A DNA stretch of 64,000 nucleotides from an uncultured Kordia sp. (GTDB taxonomy: Bacteria; Bacteroidota; Bacteroidia; Flavobacteriales; Flavobacteriaceae): assembly GCF_947489565.1 (NCBI RefSeq), contig NZ_CANLEA010000005.1, positions 1 to 64,000 on the forward strand, read 5' to 3'. Below the pieces are notes generated by a model that was not told where the DNA came from, did not search any database, and saw only the letters and a list, made by a program, of their open reading frames with translations. The position numbers and the translations under genes are program-made. Of the stretch, positions 6,191-14,275 are shown piece by piece. The stretch's first letter is position 1, and the number at the start of each line of letters is the position of its first letter.

Positions 6191-7222
6191 TTAAAAAATC
6201 ATCTTCCGCTTCCGTACCAACAACCAAATCACTACTGGCGCACCAACCATAGAAGTAATCGCATTGATAGGTAATGTAATATCACTAAACGGAACTTGTG
6301 CAATACTATCGCAAATCAGCAGTAAAATTCCACCAATTAAGCAGACACTCGGAACTAAGATTTTGTGATTCGTAGTATTAAAAAACAAACGTGTAATATG
6401 CGGAATTGCCAATCCGATAAACGCAATCGGACCCACAAAAGCAGTACAACTTCCTGCCATCAAACTAGTCGCAATAATTACTGTATATCGTGCTTTTTTG
6501 ATATCAATTCCCAAACTACGAGCGTAATTTTCGCCCAAAAGAAAGGCGTTTAATGATTTAATGGAAACAATGCTTAACAGAATTCCACCAACAATCAAAC
6601 CGCTTAAAATTCCCAGTTCTTGCCAGCTCAAATTTCCTAATGAACCTAAAGTCCACATCATAAATTGTTTCAATTCTTCCGCATCACTAAAATACGTTAA
6701 CACGCTTACAATCGCAGCAGTAATACTTCCAAACATCAATCCGATAATTAAGATGGACATGGTATCTTTTACACGCGTAGAAACAATCATAACCGTAAGT
6801 AACACCAAGAAACTTCCTAAACTTGCAGCAATCACCAAACTGTAACTGGATAATAATAAGGTTCCGAAAAAACCACCAAAAGCAGAAGCGCCCATAATCA
6901 ATAGTGCAACACCTAAACTGGCGCCCGAACTCAATCCTAAAACAAAAGGTCCTGAAAGCGGATTTCGAAATAATGTTTGCATCAACAAACCACTTAAGGA
7001 CAATCCGAAACCAACCAAAATAGCGGCAATAGCTTTGGGCAATCGAATGGTTAAAATTGTAGTTCGCCAAGTTTCTTTTTCAATTTCGCCGCCTGTAAAT
7101 GCTGCAAAAATTCCTTCCAAGGAAATAGAAACAGAACCCAGACTAATATTCATCAGAAAACAACCGATCAATACAAGAATCAGCACAATAAACGTAACGC
7201 GATATGATTTCTGATCAGGCAA
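6191..7222 (-). CDS. btuC: FecCD/BtuC-family ABC transporter permease
   Basis: 343 residues, the usual length for FecCD-type permeases, with about nine or ten membrane segments beginning at residues 8-28. Family signatures seen include RLPKAIAAILVGFGLSLSG, the NPLSGPFVLGLSSGASLG stretch and GPIAFIGLAIPHITR near residues 265-280. It forms the inner-membrane channel together with the ATPase at 896-1690. The start directly abuts the binding-protein stop, so the two are one operon. Cobalamin as substrate is inferred from the adjacent riboswitch and receptor. Confidence 0.88.
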   Translation of the reverse strand: MPDQKSYRVTFIVLILVLIGCFLMNISLGSVSISLEGIFAAFTGGEIEKETWRTTILTIRLPKAIAAILVGFGLSLSGLLMQTLFRNPLSGPFVLGLSSGASLGVALLIMGASAFGGFFGTLLLSSYSLVIAASLGSFLVLLTVMIVSTRVKDTMSILIIGLMFGSITAAIVSVLTYFSDAEELKQFMMWTLGSLGNLSWQELGILSGLIVGGILLSIVSIKSLNAFLLGENYARSLGIDIKKARYTVIIATSLMAGSCTAFVGPIAFIGLAIPHITRLFFNTTNHKILVPSVCLIGGILLLICDSIAQVPFSDITLPINAITSMVGAPVVIWLLVRKRKMIF

Positions 7223-8440
7223 TTACAGTAATGGTTTAAAAAAGAACGGTTGATAGTTAGGCAAAATTTCTGGATGAATGGCTTTGATAATATCTTTCAA
7301 CACAATATCTGGTCGCGTTGGCGCCAATTCATAATACATGGTGCCGCCCGTTTTTCCAACGGTATTCGCGGTGCTGTAAATCTTTTTATGCTTATAAGGT
7401 GCAAACTCAGCGTAATATCGACTAGCTTGCTTCATGTCTTCATAGGTTTTAAAACGTCCTGGACCAATCCAAATATCTGCATCAGCCGCTTTGTCCAATA
7501 CACTTTCAATACTTAAAGACAAACTTCCGGTGCCTTCTGAATCTGCCCAAATATAATCAGCATTGGCATCAATTAAATACTGTGCTTGAAAACTTTCGCC
7601 CGCAGGCAAATACCAAATGTCTTTGTACATAGCACCTGCTAAAATCGTAGGTTTTGTCGTAGCTTTTTTCGCTAATTGTTTGGCTTCTAAATAATTTTTT
7701 TCAATTTTGCTAAAAACTTCTGTGGCTTTGGCTTCTTTTTGAAAGAAAGGCGCAAAAAAGTGAATCCATTCAGCTCTTCCCAAAGGTGTTCCTTCTGTCC
7801 AATCGCCATTGTACACTACGGGAATATTGGCTTTTTGAATGGTTTTATAAGTCGGATTTGAATTGTTGATAGAAAACCCAATGACAAGCTCAGGCTGTAA
7901 ATCGATCAGCAACTCTATATTGATTTGTTCATTTTGACCGATATCTTTTACTTTTCCAGCATCAATCAAAGCACGTGTTTTTTCAGAAGAAATATAATTG
8001 GTTTGTGGAAAACCTACTAAGGTATGTTCAACACCCAACATTTCTAAGGTAGGAATATGTGTGGTTGAGGTGACGATTACACGTTCTATGGGAGTTAATA
8101 CAATAGCATCATACGCAGTACGATCTAAAGTAATAGCAGCGGCTTTTTCTCTTGGAATAAGTGCGTATTTAAAATCTTTTTCAGCATCTGGCCAAGGAGA
8201 AAATACTGTTACAACGGTAATATCGCCTGTTTTTTCAACAGAAAACTTTTTTGCATACACTAAACTTTTTGATGAATTTTCAGCATTTAGTTCGGTAGGA
8301 AGTGTTTCTTTTGGCGTTTCCTTTTTTTCAGATTTACACGAAAAACAAAGTGTGCATACGGTGAATAAAAGGCAAAAAATAGATTTGAATGATTGCATGA
8401 ATGTGGTTGCTAATTTTTTCAAAAATACTATTATTTTCAT
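7223..8440 (-). CDS. btuF: ABC transporter substrate-binding lipoprotein, cobalamin/siderophore type
   Basis: 405 residues as drawn. Met15 (8398) is an attractive alternative start, giving a compact signal MQSFKSIFCLLFTVCTLC and a lipobox LCFSC. The body is a BtuF/FecB-like periplasmic binding domain: RVIVTSTTHIPTLEMLG at the start of lobe one, ELLIDLQPELVIGF, and a GDWTEGTPLGRAEWI stretch common in Bacteroidota homologues. It should be anchored to the inner membrane and deliver substrate to the permease. It is divergent from the riboswitch-controlled receptor, with only about 330 bases between the starts. Confidence 0.87.
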   Translation of the reverse strand: MKIIVFLKKLATTFMQSFKSIFCLLFTVCTLCFSCKSEKKETPKETLPTELNAENSSKSLVYAKKFSVEKTGDITVVTVFSPWPDAEKDFKYALIPREKAAAITLDRTAYDAIVLTPIERVIVTSTTHIPTLEMLGVEHTLVGFPQTNYISSEKTRALIDAGKVKDIGQNEQINIELLIDLQPELVIGFSINNSNPTYKTIQKANIPVVYNGDWTEGTPLGRAEWIHFFAPFFQKEAKATEVFSKIEKNYLEAKQLAKKATTKPTILAGAMYKDIWYLPAGESFQAQYLIDANADYIWADSEGTGSLSLSIESVLDKAADADIWIGPGRFKTYEDMKQASRYYAEFAPYKHKKIYSTANTVGKTGGTMYYELAPTRPDIVLKDIIKAIHPEILPNYQPFFFKPLL

Positions 8441-8470
8441 CTTTATGTAGATAGATTCTAAAAGAATGTT

Positions 8471-8478
8471 TATTTTTG
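8471..8478 (+). promoter_or_regulatory. -7 element of the riboswitch/receptor promoter
   Basis: TATTTTTG matches the Bacteroidota -7 consensus TAnnTTTG. The -33 element is weak. Transcription would begin near 8482, just before the riboswitch aptamer. Confidence 0.45.
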
Positions 8479-8487
8479 CGCCGAATT

Positions 8488-8700
8488 TTGGTTTCGAGCA
8501 TAGATTACTATTCTCGAATTAAAAGGGAATCAAGTGAAAAGGTAACACACCTTCAGTCTTGAACTGTTCCCGCAACTGTAAGCATGTACTGAGTATTATT
8601 CAGTACTTCATTTCAAAATGAATTGCTATAACTACATGACCACTGAATTTTCGGGAAGGTATATAGCAAATTGTAAGTCAGGAGACCTGCCAGTTTTCAT
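8488..8700 (+). promoter_or_regulatory. Cobalamin riboswitch (B12 element)
   Basis: Canonical blocks in the right order: GGGAATCAAGTGAAAA at about 8525, GAACTGTTCCCGCAACTGT at about 8562-8580, and the B12 box AAGTCAGGAGACCTGCC at about 8675-8691. Downstream, at 8710-8732 (CAAACTTT...AAAAGTTTG) and 8734-8749 (GTATGG...CCATAC), lie two hairpins. ACTTTATTCCC near 8749-8759 could pair back to GGGATAAAAGT, so the expression platform may switch between folds near the start codon. It controls the receptor gene at 8775 on the same strand. Confidence 0.95.
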
Positions 8701-8774
8701 AATTAATGTCAAACTTTCGGGATAAAAGTTTGCGTATGGAAACCCATACTTTATTCCCATAAAAAGAAAATTAA

Positions 8775-10637
8775 ATGAAAAGAACAGTACTATCTGTTAG
8801 TGCCTTGTTTTTAGCATGTACTGGCGTATTTGCACAACAACAAGACGAAACTGAACAATTAGATGAAGTTGTCATCTCTGATTCACGTCATGCCCTAAAA
8901 CGTGAAAACTCTGGTAAAACAGTGATTAGCATTTCTAGTGAAGAAATTAAAAGAAATCAAGGAAAAACTGTAGCCGAAGTAATCAATACCAAAAGTGGAA
9001 TTGAAATTTTAGGAAGTAGAAGTAATGCAGGACAAAACTTAAGTTATTTTGTTCGTGGAGGAAACAACCGTCAAGTCTTAATTATGATCGATGGCGTACA
9101 GGTAAACGATCCTTCTTCTATTGCAAATGACTTTGATTTACGTTTGGTTGCTTTAGATCAAATTGAATCTATCGAAATTATTAAAGGAGCTTCAAGTACT
9201 TTATACGGAAGTGGTGCAGCAACTGCAGTCATTAGCATTACGACTAAAAAAGCTTCTGAAGATACCATTGCATTGCGTGTAAATAGTTCTTTTGGAACGA
9301 ACCAATCACAAGATGATTCTGATTATAATATCAACGATTTTTCAAACAGTGCACGTATTGATGGAACTGTGGATGATTTAACATATGCGGTGAGTTTTGG
9401 TCACCAAAACACTGATGGTTTATCGGCTGTAATTGGAACAGAAAGCGACCGTTTTTCTCGTACCAATGCCAATGTAAGAGTTGGATATACATTTTCGGAT
9501 GCATTCAACGTAAGCATTTTTGGTTCGCAAGATAAATTTAAGAACGATTTTGACAACTCTTCTCCAAGAGGAGATGCTGAATTTGTTGGTGTAAGTGATC
9601 AGTATCGTTTTGGAATTGCTCCAAAATATACTTACAAAAATGGTAGTGTTACCATGAATGCTGCATATACAACAATTGATCGTGAGTTTTTCTCTAACTT
9701 CCCATCAACGTTAGAAGGAGAAACAATTGCAGTAGATATTTATAATAAATACAATTTCAACAATCAATTTTATACCGTTGTTGGATTGAACTATATTGAC
9801 AACCAAACGGTTTTTGCAGAAGAGCAATCTTCTTCAATTGTAGATCCATATCTTAATGTTGTATATGTTTCTGATTTTGGATTGAATATCAATGCTGGTG
9901 GACGTTTAAACAACCACAGTGAATACGGAACACACTTTACATACAACTTAAATCCATCGTATCGTATGCCATTGGGTGAAGGATATGCAAAGGTATTTGG
10001 TTCGTACAGTACGTCATTTATTGCGCCATCATTATCTCAATTATTTGGAAACTTTGGACCAAATCCAAATTTAGAGCCAGAAGAAAACACTACGTTAGAA
10101 GGTGGAGTAGAAGTAAAGTTATCTGAAAAATTACGCGTAAGTGCCGTATACTTCAACAGAAAAGAAGAAAACTTTATTCAATATACAGTAACTGATTTCA
10201 CAACATTTGCTGGAGAATACCAAAATGTAGATACTGAGTTTACAGTAAATGGTGCGGAAATAGAAGTTTCTGCAACACCAATTGAAAACTTAACGATTGA
10301 TGCAAACTATACATTTACTGAGAAAAAAGATGTAAAAGTATTGCGTATACCAAAGCACAAAGCAAACTTAAATGTAGGCTATGCATTTTCTCCTAAGACA
10401 AATGCAGGTCTATCTTACCAATTCACTTCTGAGCGTTTAGACACTGATTTTTCAACATTCCAAGATGTAACATTGGAATCATTTAACTTAATTGGAGCAA
10501 ATGTAAATCACCAGTTTAACAAGCGTTGGAGCGGATTCTTAACAGTATCAAATATATTCAATGAGGAATATACAGAGATTACAGGATTTACAACAAGAGG
10601 TACCAACGTTCGTGTTGGATTCTCTTTAAACCTGTAG
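8775..10637 (+). CDS. btuB: TonB-dependent vitamin B12 receptor
   Basis: 620 residues, typical of BtuB-like receptors. A signal peptide ends around FAQQQ (residues 1-20). The plug domain follows at roughly 30-150, with DEVVISDSR, FVRGGNNRQVLIMIDGVQV, IESIEIIKGASSTLYGSGA and ISITTKKA. The remainder is a beta-barrel ending in the aromatic/Leu C-terminus VRVGFSLNL. The cobalamin riboswitch directly upstream identifies cobalamin (or a relative) as the likely cargo. It works in the outer membrane with TonB/ExbBD and feeds the divergent BtuFCD genes. Confidence 0.93.
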   Translation: MKRTVLSVSALFLACTGVFAQQQDETEQLDEVVISDSRHALKRENSGKTVISISSEEIKRNQGKTVAEVINTKSGIEILGSRSNAGQNLSYFVRGGNNRQVLIMIDGVQVNDPSSIANDFDLRLVALDQIESIEIIKGASSTLYGSGAATAVISITTKKASEDTIALRVNSSFGTNQSQDDSDYNINDFSNSARIDGTVDDLTYAVSFGHQNTDGLSAVIGTESDRFSRTNANVRVGYTFSDAFNVSIFGSQDKFKNDFDNSSPRGDAEFVGVSDQYRFGIAPKYTYKNGSVTMNAAYTTIDREFFSNFPSTLEGETIAVDIYNKYNFNNQFYTVVGLNYIDNQTVFAEEQSSSIVDPYLNVVYVSDFGLNINAGGRLNNHSEYGTHFTYNLNPSYRMPLGEGYAKVFGSYSTSFIAPSLSQLFGNFGPNPNLEPEENTTLEGGVEVKLSEKLRVSAVYFNRKEENFIQYTVTDFTTFAGEYQNVDTEFTVNGAEIEVSATPIENLTIDANYTFTEKKDVKVLRIPKHKANLNVGYAFSPKTNAGLSYQFTSERLDTDFSTFQDVTLESFNLIGANVNHQFNKRWSGFLTVSNIFNEEYTEITGFTTRGTNVRVGFSLNL

Positions 10638-10664
10638 AGTTTATTTAATACCTATCATAAGTTG

Positions 10665-10694
10665 AAAGCCATTGGGAAACCAATGGCTTTTTTT
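10665..10694 (+). terminator. Rho-independent terminator after btuB
   Basis: AAAGCCATTGG, GAAA tetraloop, CCAATGGCTTTTTTT: an eleven-pair stem with a T-run, 27 bases after the receptor stop. Confidence 0.9.
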
Positions 10695-10780
10695 GTGAAT
10701 TTAAATTACGTATAAATACGCTACGGAATATGAGATAGTTAGTTTAACTTGTGAAAAACTAATTTTTAAAACCATATTGC

Positions 10781-12013
10781 ATGAGTAGTCCAAATCCATT
10801 TCCAATTACAATCGTAAATAATTCAGGTTCAAGTGAAGATGTACATGTAACCATAAAAGGAATGAATGCGTCCATTAAAGGGAATAAAAAACAGCAGTTT
10901 TACAATCCAACCACTAAAGATTGGAGTGATAATGCTACTTCTATAAATATAGGAACGTCTAAAGAGAGTGTCATTAACATTCCGAATATAAACTCAGGAA
11001 TTGTATATCTTTCTTTTGGAGCAGCCTTAAAATTTGCAGATCGGATATCGCCACCAAATGTTGGAAATCCTTCCGATCCTAGTTTTAATGTGATATATGA
11101 TAAGTTTGAAATTTCGTTTTTACCAACAGATGGTTTCCCGTTTATTGACATTACGAATGTAGATTTCTTCTGTGTTCCGTTACAATTACAAGAAAAATTG
11201 TCAGACGGAAGTACAAACGGCCCTAAAGGTTTTTCGAAGAGTAGAAAGGATGTTTTCAGTTCTTTTTCAGCTGGAATGAAAGACAATTGGGCAAAAATTA
11301 TACAAAACCCAAACAAAGAAGGAATTTTAAGGATTATTGCACCTAATAAAGCATTGGTTTCAAACAATGTAATGGATAATGATTTTGATGCTTCCAGTTT
11401 TCAATCGTATGTAGATGCGGTTTGGGAATATTATGCGGAAGGAAAAGGGAAATCAATTCAAGTAGATATGTCTGAGATTGCCAAATTCAATCCAGGCTAT
11501 CAAGATGTCGTTTTTGAAGGTGTTGTAAGCGGTGGAAAGTTTGTGTTTTCAGAAAAAGACGGCAGTGGAAAATTGCCTAAAATCACTTTTACGAAACCTT
11601 CAGGAAGTAATCAGATAAAAGGAAGTGTTTTTGGTTGCGAAGATTTATTTGCAGCGCCAAATAATACACCACAATCGGTTCCTGCAAAAAATTTAGGTGC
11701 CGCTTTTAATGTTGGACTTTTAGCACATCCAAGCATAACCGATCCCGTATTATATTTAATGCCTCCAACAACGAAAACTCAAAGTAAAAATTGGAAAACG
11801 TATAAAGATGAAAAAGTTTTTTATACGAATACAATGACATTAAAAGATGGGAGTACGTTAGATTGCTACAATGTGTATTCAAAATATATTCATGAAAATG
11901 CGATTGATAGTGATGACTATGGATTTGCCTTTGACGATGTAACACAGAGCGATTCTACACTGGCAGATAAAAATGCAACAGGTGCTATTGTAACGATTCA
12001 GAAGATTGACTAA
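10781..12013 (+). CDS. GH64-like beta-1,3-glucanase / thaumatin-fold protein
   Basis: 410 residues. The order of a beta-sandwich start (FPITIVNNSG), the FEISFLPTDGFPFIDITNVDFFCVPLQL stretch in two parts around residues 108-140, and a later FNVGLLAHPSI region resembles glycoside hydrolase family 64 beta-1,3-glucanases. I cannot verify the two catalytic acids by eye. No signal peptide is visible: the protein begins MSSPNPFPIT. It would therefore stay in the cytoplasm or leave by an unusual route. It stands alone between two terminator-like hairpins. Confidence in the family is moderate. Confidence 0.6.
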   Translation: MSSPNPFPITIVNNSGSSEDVHVTIKGMNASIKGNKKQQFYNPTTKDWSDNATSINIGTSKESVINIPNINSGIVYLSFGAALKFADRISPPNVGNPSDPSFNVIYDKFEISFLPTDGFPFIDITNVDFFCVPLQLQEKLSDGSTNGPKGFSKSRKDVFSSFSAGMKDNWAKIIQNPNKEGILRIIAPNKALVSNNVMDNDFDASSFQSYVDAVWEYYAEGKGKSIQVDMSEIAKFNPGYQDVVFEGVVSGGKFVFSEKDGSGKLPKITFTKPSGSNQIKGSVFGCEDLFAAPNNTPQSVPAKNLGAAFNVGLLAHPSITDPVLYLMPPTTKTQSKNWKTYKDEKVFYTNTMTLKDGSTLDCYNVYSKYIHENAIDSDDYGFAFDDVTQSDSTLADKNATGAIVTIQKID

Positions 12014-12022
12014 CAAATAAAT

Positions 12023-12099
12023 AAGTTGTTTAAAAAGTTAAAACTTCGTCAAACCGAATCAAGTTCAAAATGACGTCCGAAATACTTTTTAAACAACTT
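12023..12099. terminator. Long inverted repeat, likely bidirectional terminator or dispersed element
   Basis: AAGTTGTTTAAAAAGT (12023-12038) pairs perfectly with ACTTTTTAAACAACTT (12084-12099), followed by CTTTTT. The 45-base loop holds a second short inverted repeat, CGTCA/TGACG (12047-12051 with 12071-12075). It lies ten bases after the GH64-like gene, so termination is likely. The nested structure is larger than terminators usually are. Confidence 0.65.
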
Positions 12100-12186
12100 C
12101 TTTTTGTATCTTGTTACAATAGAATAATTCTTTTTTAATTGTTATAAAGATGAGTTCTAACTCACCAAACCATATGAACTCATAAC

Positions 12187-14070
12187 ATGAAAAAAACTAC
12201 CTTACTCATCTTCTTTTTATCATTTCAAATGCATGCCCAAGTTGATAGTCTCAATTTGAAGTTGCAATCCATGAAAAATGACACTGTCAAAGTACTATTT
12301 CTTAATGATCTTAGTAGAAAGAACTTTGGTAAAAACATCCGATTGGCATTTGAATACTTACCACAAGCAATTACGATAAGTAAACAACTCAATTATAATA
12401 AAGGGCTTGTAAATTCCTATAAAAACTTGGGTACAGCGTATTTCTACACTGGAAAATATGACAGTACCAAAGTGTATTGGTCAAAGTCTTTGGAATTAAT
12501 TTCTCCTGCTGATTATAAAAAGAAAGGAGATGCTCATAATAATATGGGCATTCTGTACCAACGATTAGGAAAAGTAGATTCGAGTTTGGCAAATTATACA
12601 AAGTCGTTAGAATATCGAATACAAACAAATGATTCTATTTCGATCGCAAAGTCATACAATAATTTAGCTTCATTTTACAGGCAAAACGGTTCGTATCAAA
12701 AAGCATTAGACTTCTATTTTAAAGCTTTACCAATATACAAGTCAAACAAGCTCCAAAAAGAAACTTCGGATGCGTTAAATGGTATAGGGTTATTATATAA
12801 AAATTTAAAGAATTATGATAAAGCACTGTCATATCTTGAAGAAGCATACGAATATCGAAAAGAGATTAAAAATCCAAGATTAATAGCTAGTTCCATAAAT
12901 AATATCGCTACTATTTATTATGAAACAGATGATTATGCAAAAGCTAAAACATATTATCAAGACTATTTAGAATATGCATTAAAAATTCGAGACAAAAGAG
13001 GACTTGCAGGTGTATATTCAAACTTAGGAAATATAAGTGCTTCGGAAAAAAAAATAGAAGAAGCTATTGAATATTATACAAAAGCAAATGATTTATTTGT
13101 GCGCATAGGTGATATTGAAAATGCGGCGATGACATTTATTAATTTAGGAGGCTTTTATTACAAGCAAGAAGAATATAAAAAAGCCAATGAATATTATATA
13201 CAAGCCAAAGATGCCGCAGAAAAATCAGGTTCCTTAGCATATCGTGTAGATGCACATAGAGGATTGACAGATACGTATTTTCAGCTTAAAAATTATGAAC
13301 TATCACATGAAAACTTCAATGCATATATAACAACAAAAGATAGTTTGTTTAATAAAGGTGTCTCTGAAAAAGTTGCTTTTTACCAAGAACAGTATGAAGC
13401 CGAGAAAAAAGCAAAAGAAATTCAAATTTTAAAAACAGAAACAATACAAAAAGATAAAGATATTGCTGTTTCAAAATTATATAGAAACTGGGCAATTGTT
13501 TTTTCGGTATTACTCATCATCACGTTGTTATTGTTATACAATAGGTATAAGATGAAGCGAAAAGGATTCCAACTTAAAGAAGATTTACTGAAAAAAGAAA
13601 AAAAGGCTGCCGACTTAGATATCCAACTACAAAAAAAGGAATTAGAATTAAAAGCGGTAGAATTGAGTTCTGTGACGATGAATTCTTTTCAAAAAAATGA
13701 ATTACTCTTAAATTTAGGAAGCAAACTAAATGAATTAAAAGATGCAGGTATTCCAAAATCGAATGTAATCAAAGAGCTTGAAGACTTGGTAAAACACGGA
13801 TTGAATTTAGATAATAATTGGTCAACGTTTCAAAAGCATTTTAATAATGTACATCCAAACTTCTTTAAAGTACTCAATACTAAATTTCCCAACTTAACAA
13901 ACAATGATTTAAAATCATGCGCATACATACGTATGAACTTGTCGAGCAAAGAAGTATCTATCTTAACAAACATAGAACCCAAAAGTGTTAAAATGCATCG
14001 ATACAGACTCAAGAAAAAACTGGAACTTACCAAAGAAGACGATTTAAAAAACTTTTTATTTACGCTGTAG
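12187..14070 (+). CDS. TPR-repeat membrane protein with C-terminal LuxR-type HTH
   Basis: 627 residues. A signal peptide MKKTTLLIFFLSFQMHAQ is followed by about eight TPR units up to residue 400 (for example AHNNMGILYQRLGKVDSS and SYNNLASFYRQNGSYQKAL). A single membrane segment WAIVFSVLLIITLLLLY lies at 437-453. A charged coiled coil comes next (KKEKKAADLDIQLQKKELEL). The C-terminal helix-turn-helix reads LSSKEVSILTNIEPKSVKMHRYRLKKKL. The architecture puts TPRs in the periplasm and a DNA-binding domain in the cytoplasm, a one-component sensor layout common in Bacteroidota. The target genes are unknown; the next gene downstream is one candidate. Confidence 0.8.
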   Translation: MKKTTLLIFFLSFQMHAQVDSLNLKLQSMKNDTVKVLFLNDLSRKNFGKNIRLAFEYLPQAITISKQLNYNKGLVNSYKNLGTAYFYTGKYDSTKVYWSKSLELISPADYKKKGDAHNNMGILYQRLGKVDSSLANYTKSLEYRIQTNDSISIAKSYNNLASFYRQNGSYQKALDFYFKALPIYKSNKLQKETSDALNGIGLLYKNLKNYDKALSYLEEAYEYRKEIKNPRLIASSINNIATIYYETDDYAKAKTYYQDYLEYALKIRDKRGLAGVYSNLGNISASEKKIEEAIEYYTKANDLFVRIGDIENAAMTFINLGGFYYKQEEYKKANEYYIQAKDAAEKSGSLAYRVDAHRGLTDTYFQLKNYELSHENFNAYITTKDSLFNKGVSEKVAFYQEQYEAEKKAKEIQILKTETIQKDKDIAVSKLYRNWAIVFSVLLIITLLLLYNRYKMKRKGFQLKEDLLKKEKKAADLDIQLQKKELELKAVELSSVTMNSFQKNELLLNLGSKLNELKDAGIPKSNVIKELEDLVKHGLNLDNNWSTFQKHFNNVHPNFFKVLNTKFPNLTNNDLKSCAYIRMNLSSKEVSILTNIEPKSVKMHRYRLKKKLELTKEDDLKNFLFTL

Positions 14071-14275
14071 TAAAAATACTAACACGATAGGGTGAAAACA
14101 CTAAATCTTACTATTTACAGGTGTTTCTAGCCATCTGTAGACCATTTGTAGACGCTTAAAACTTTTCAAGAAATCAATTTTAGTCTTGTTTTGTGGAAGA
14201 ATATCAGATGATCGTATCTCAAATTTAAAATGATATGATGACTCTATTTTTTTACTAACAATTAAAATAAATTTC

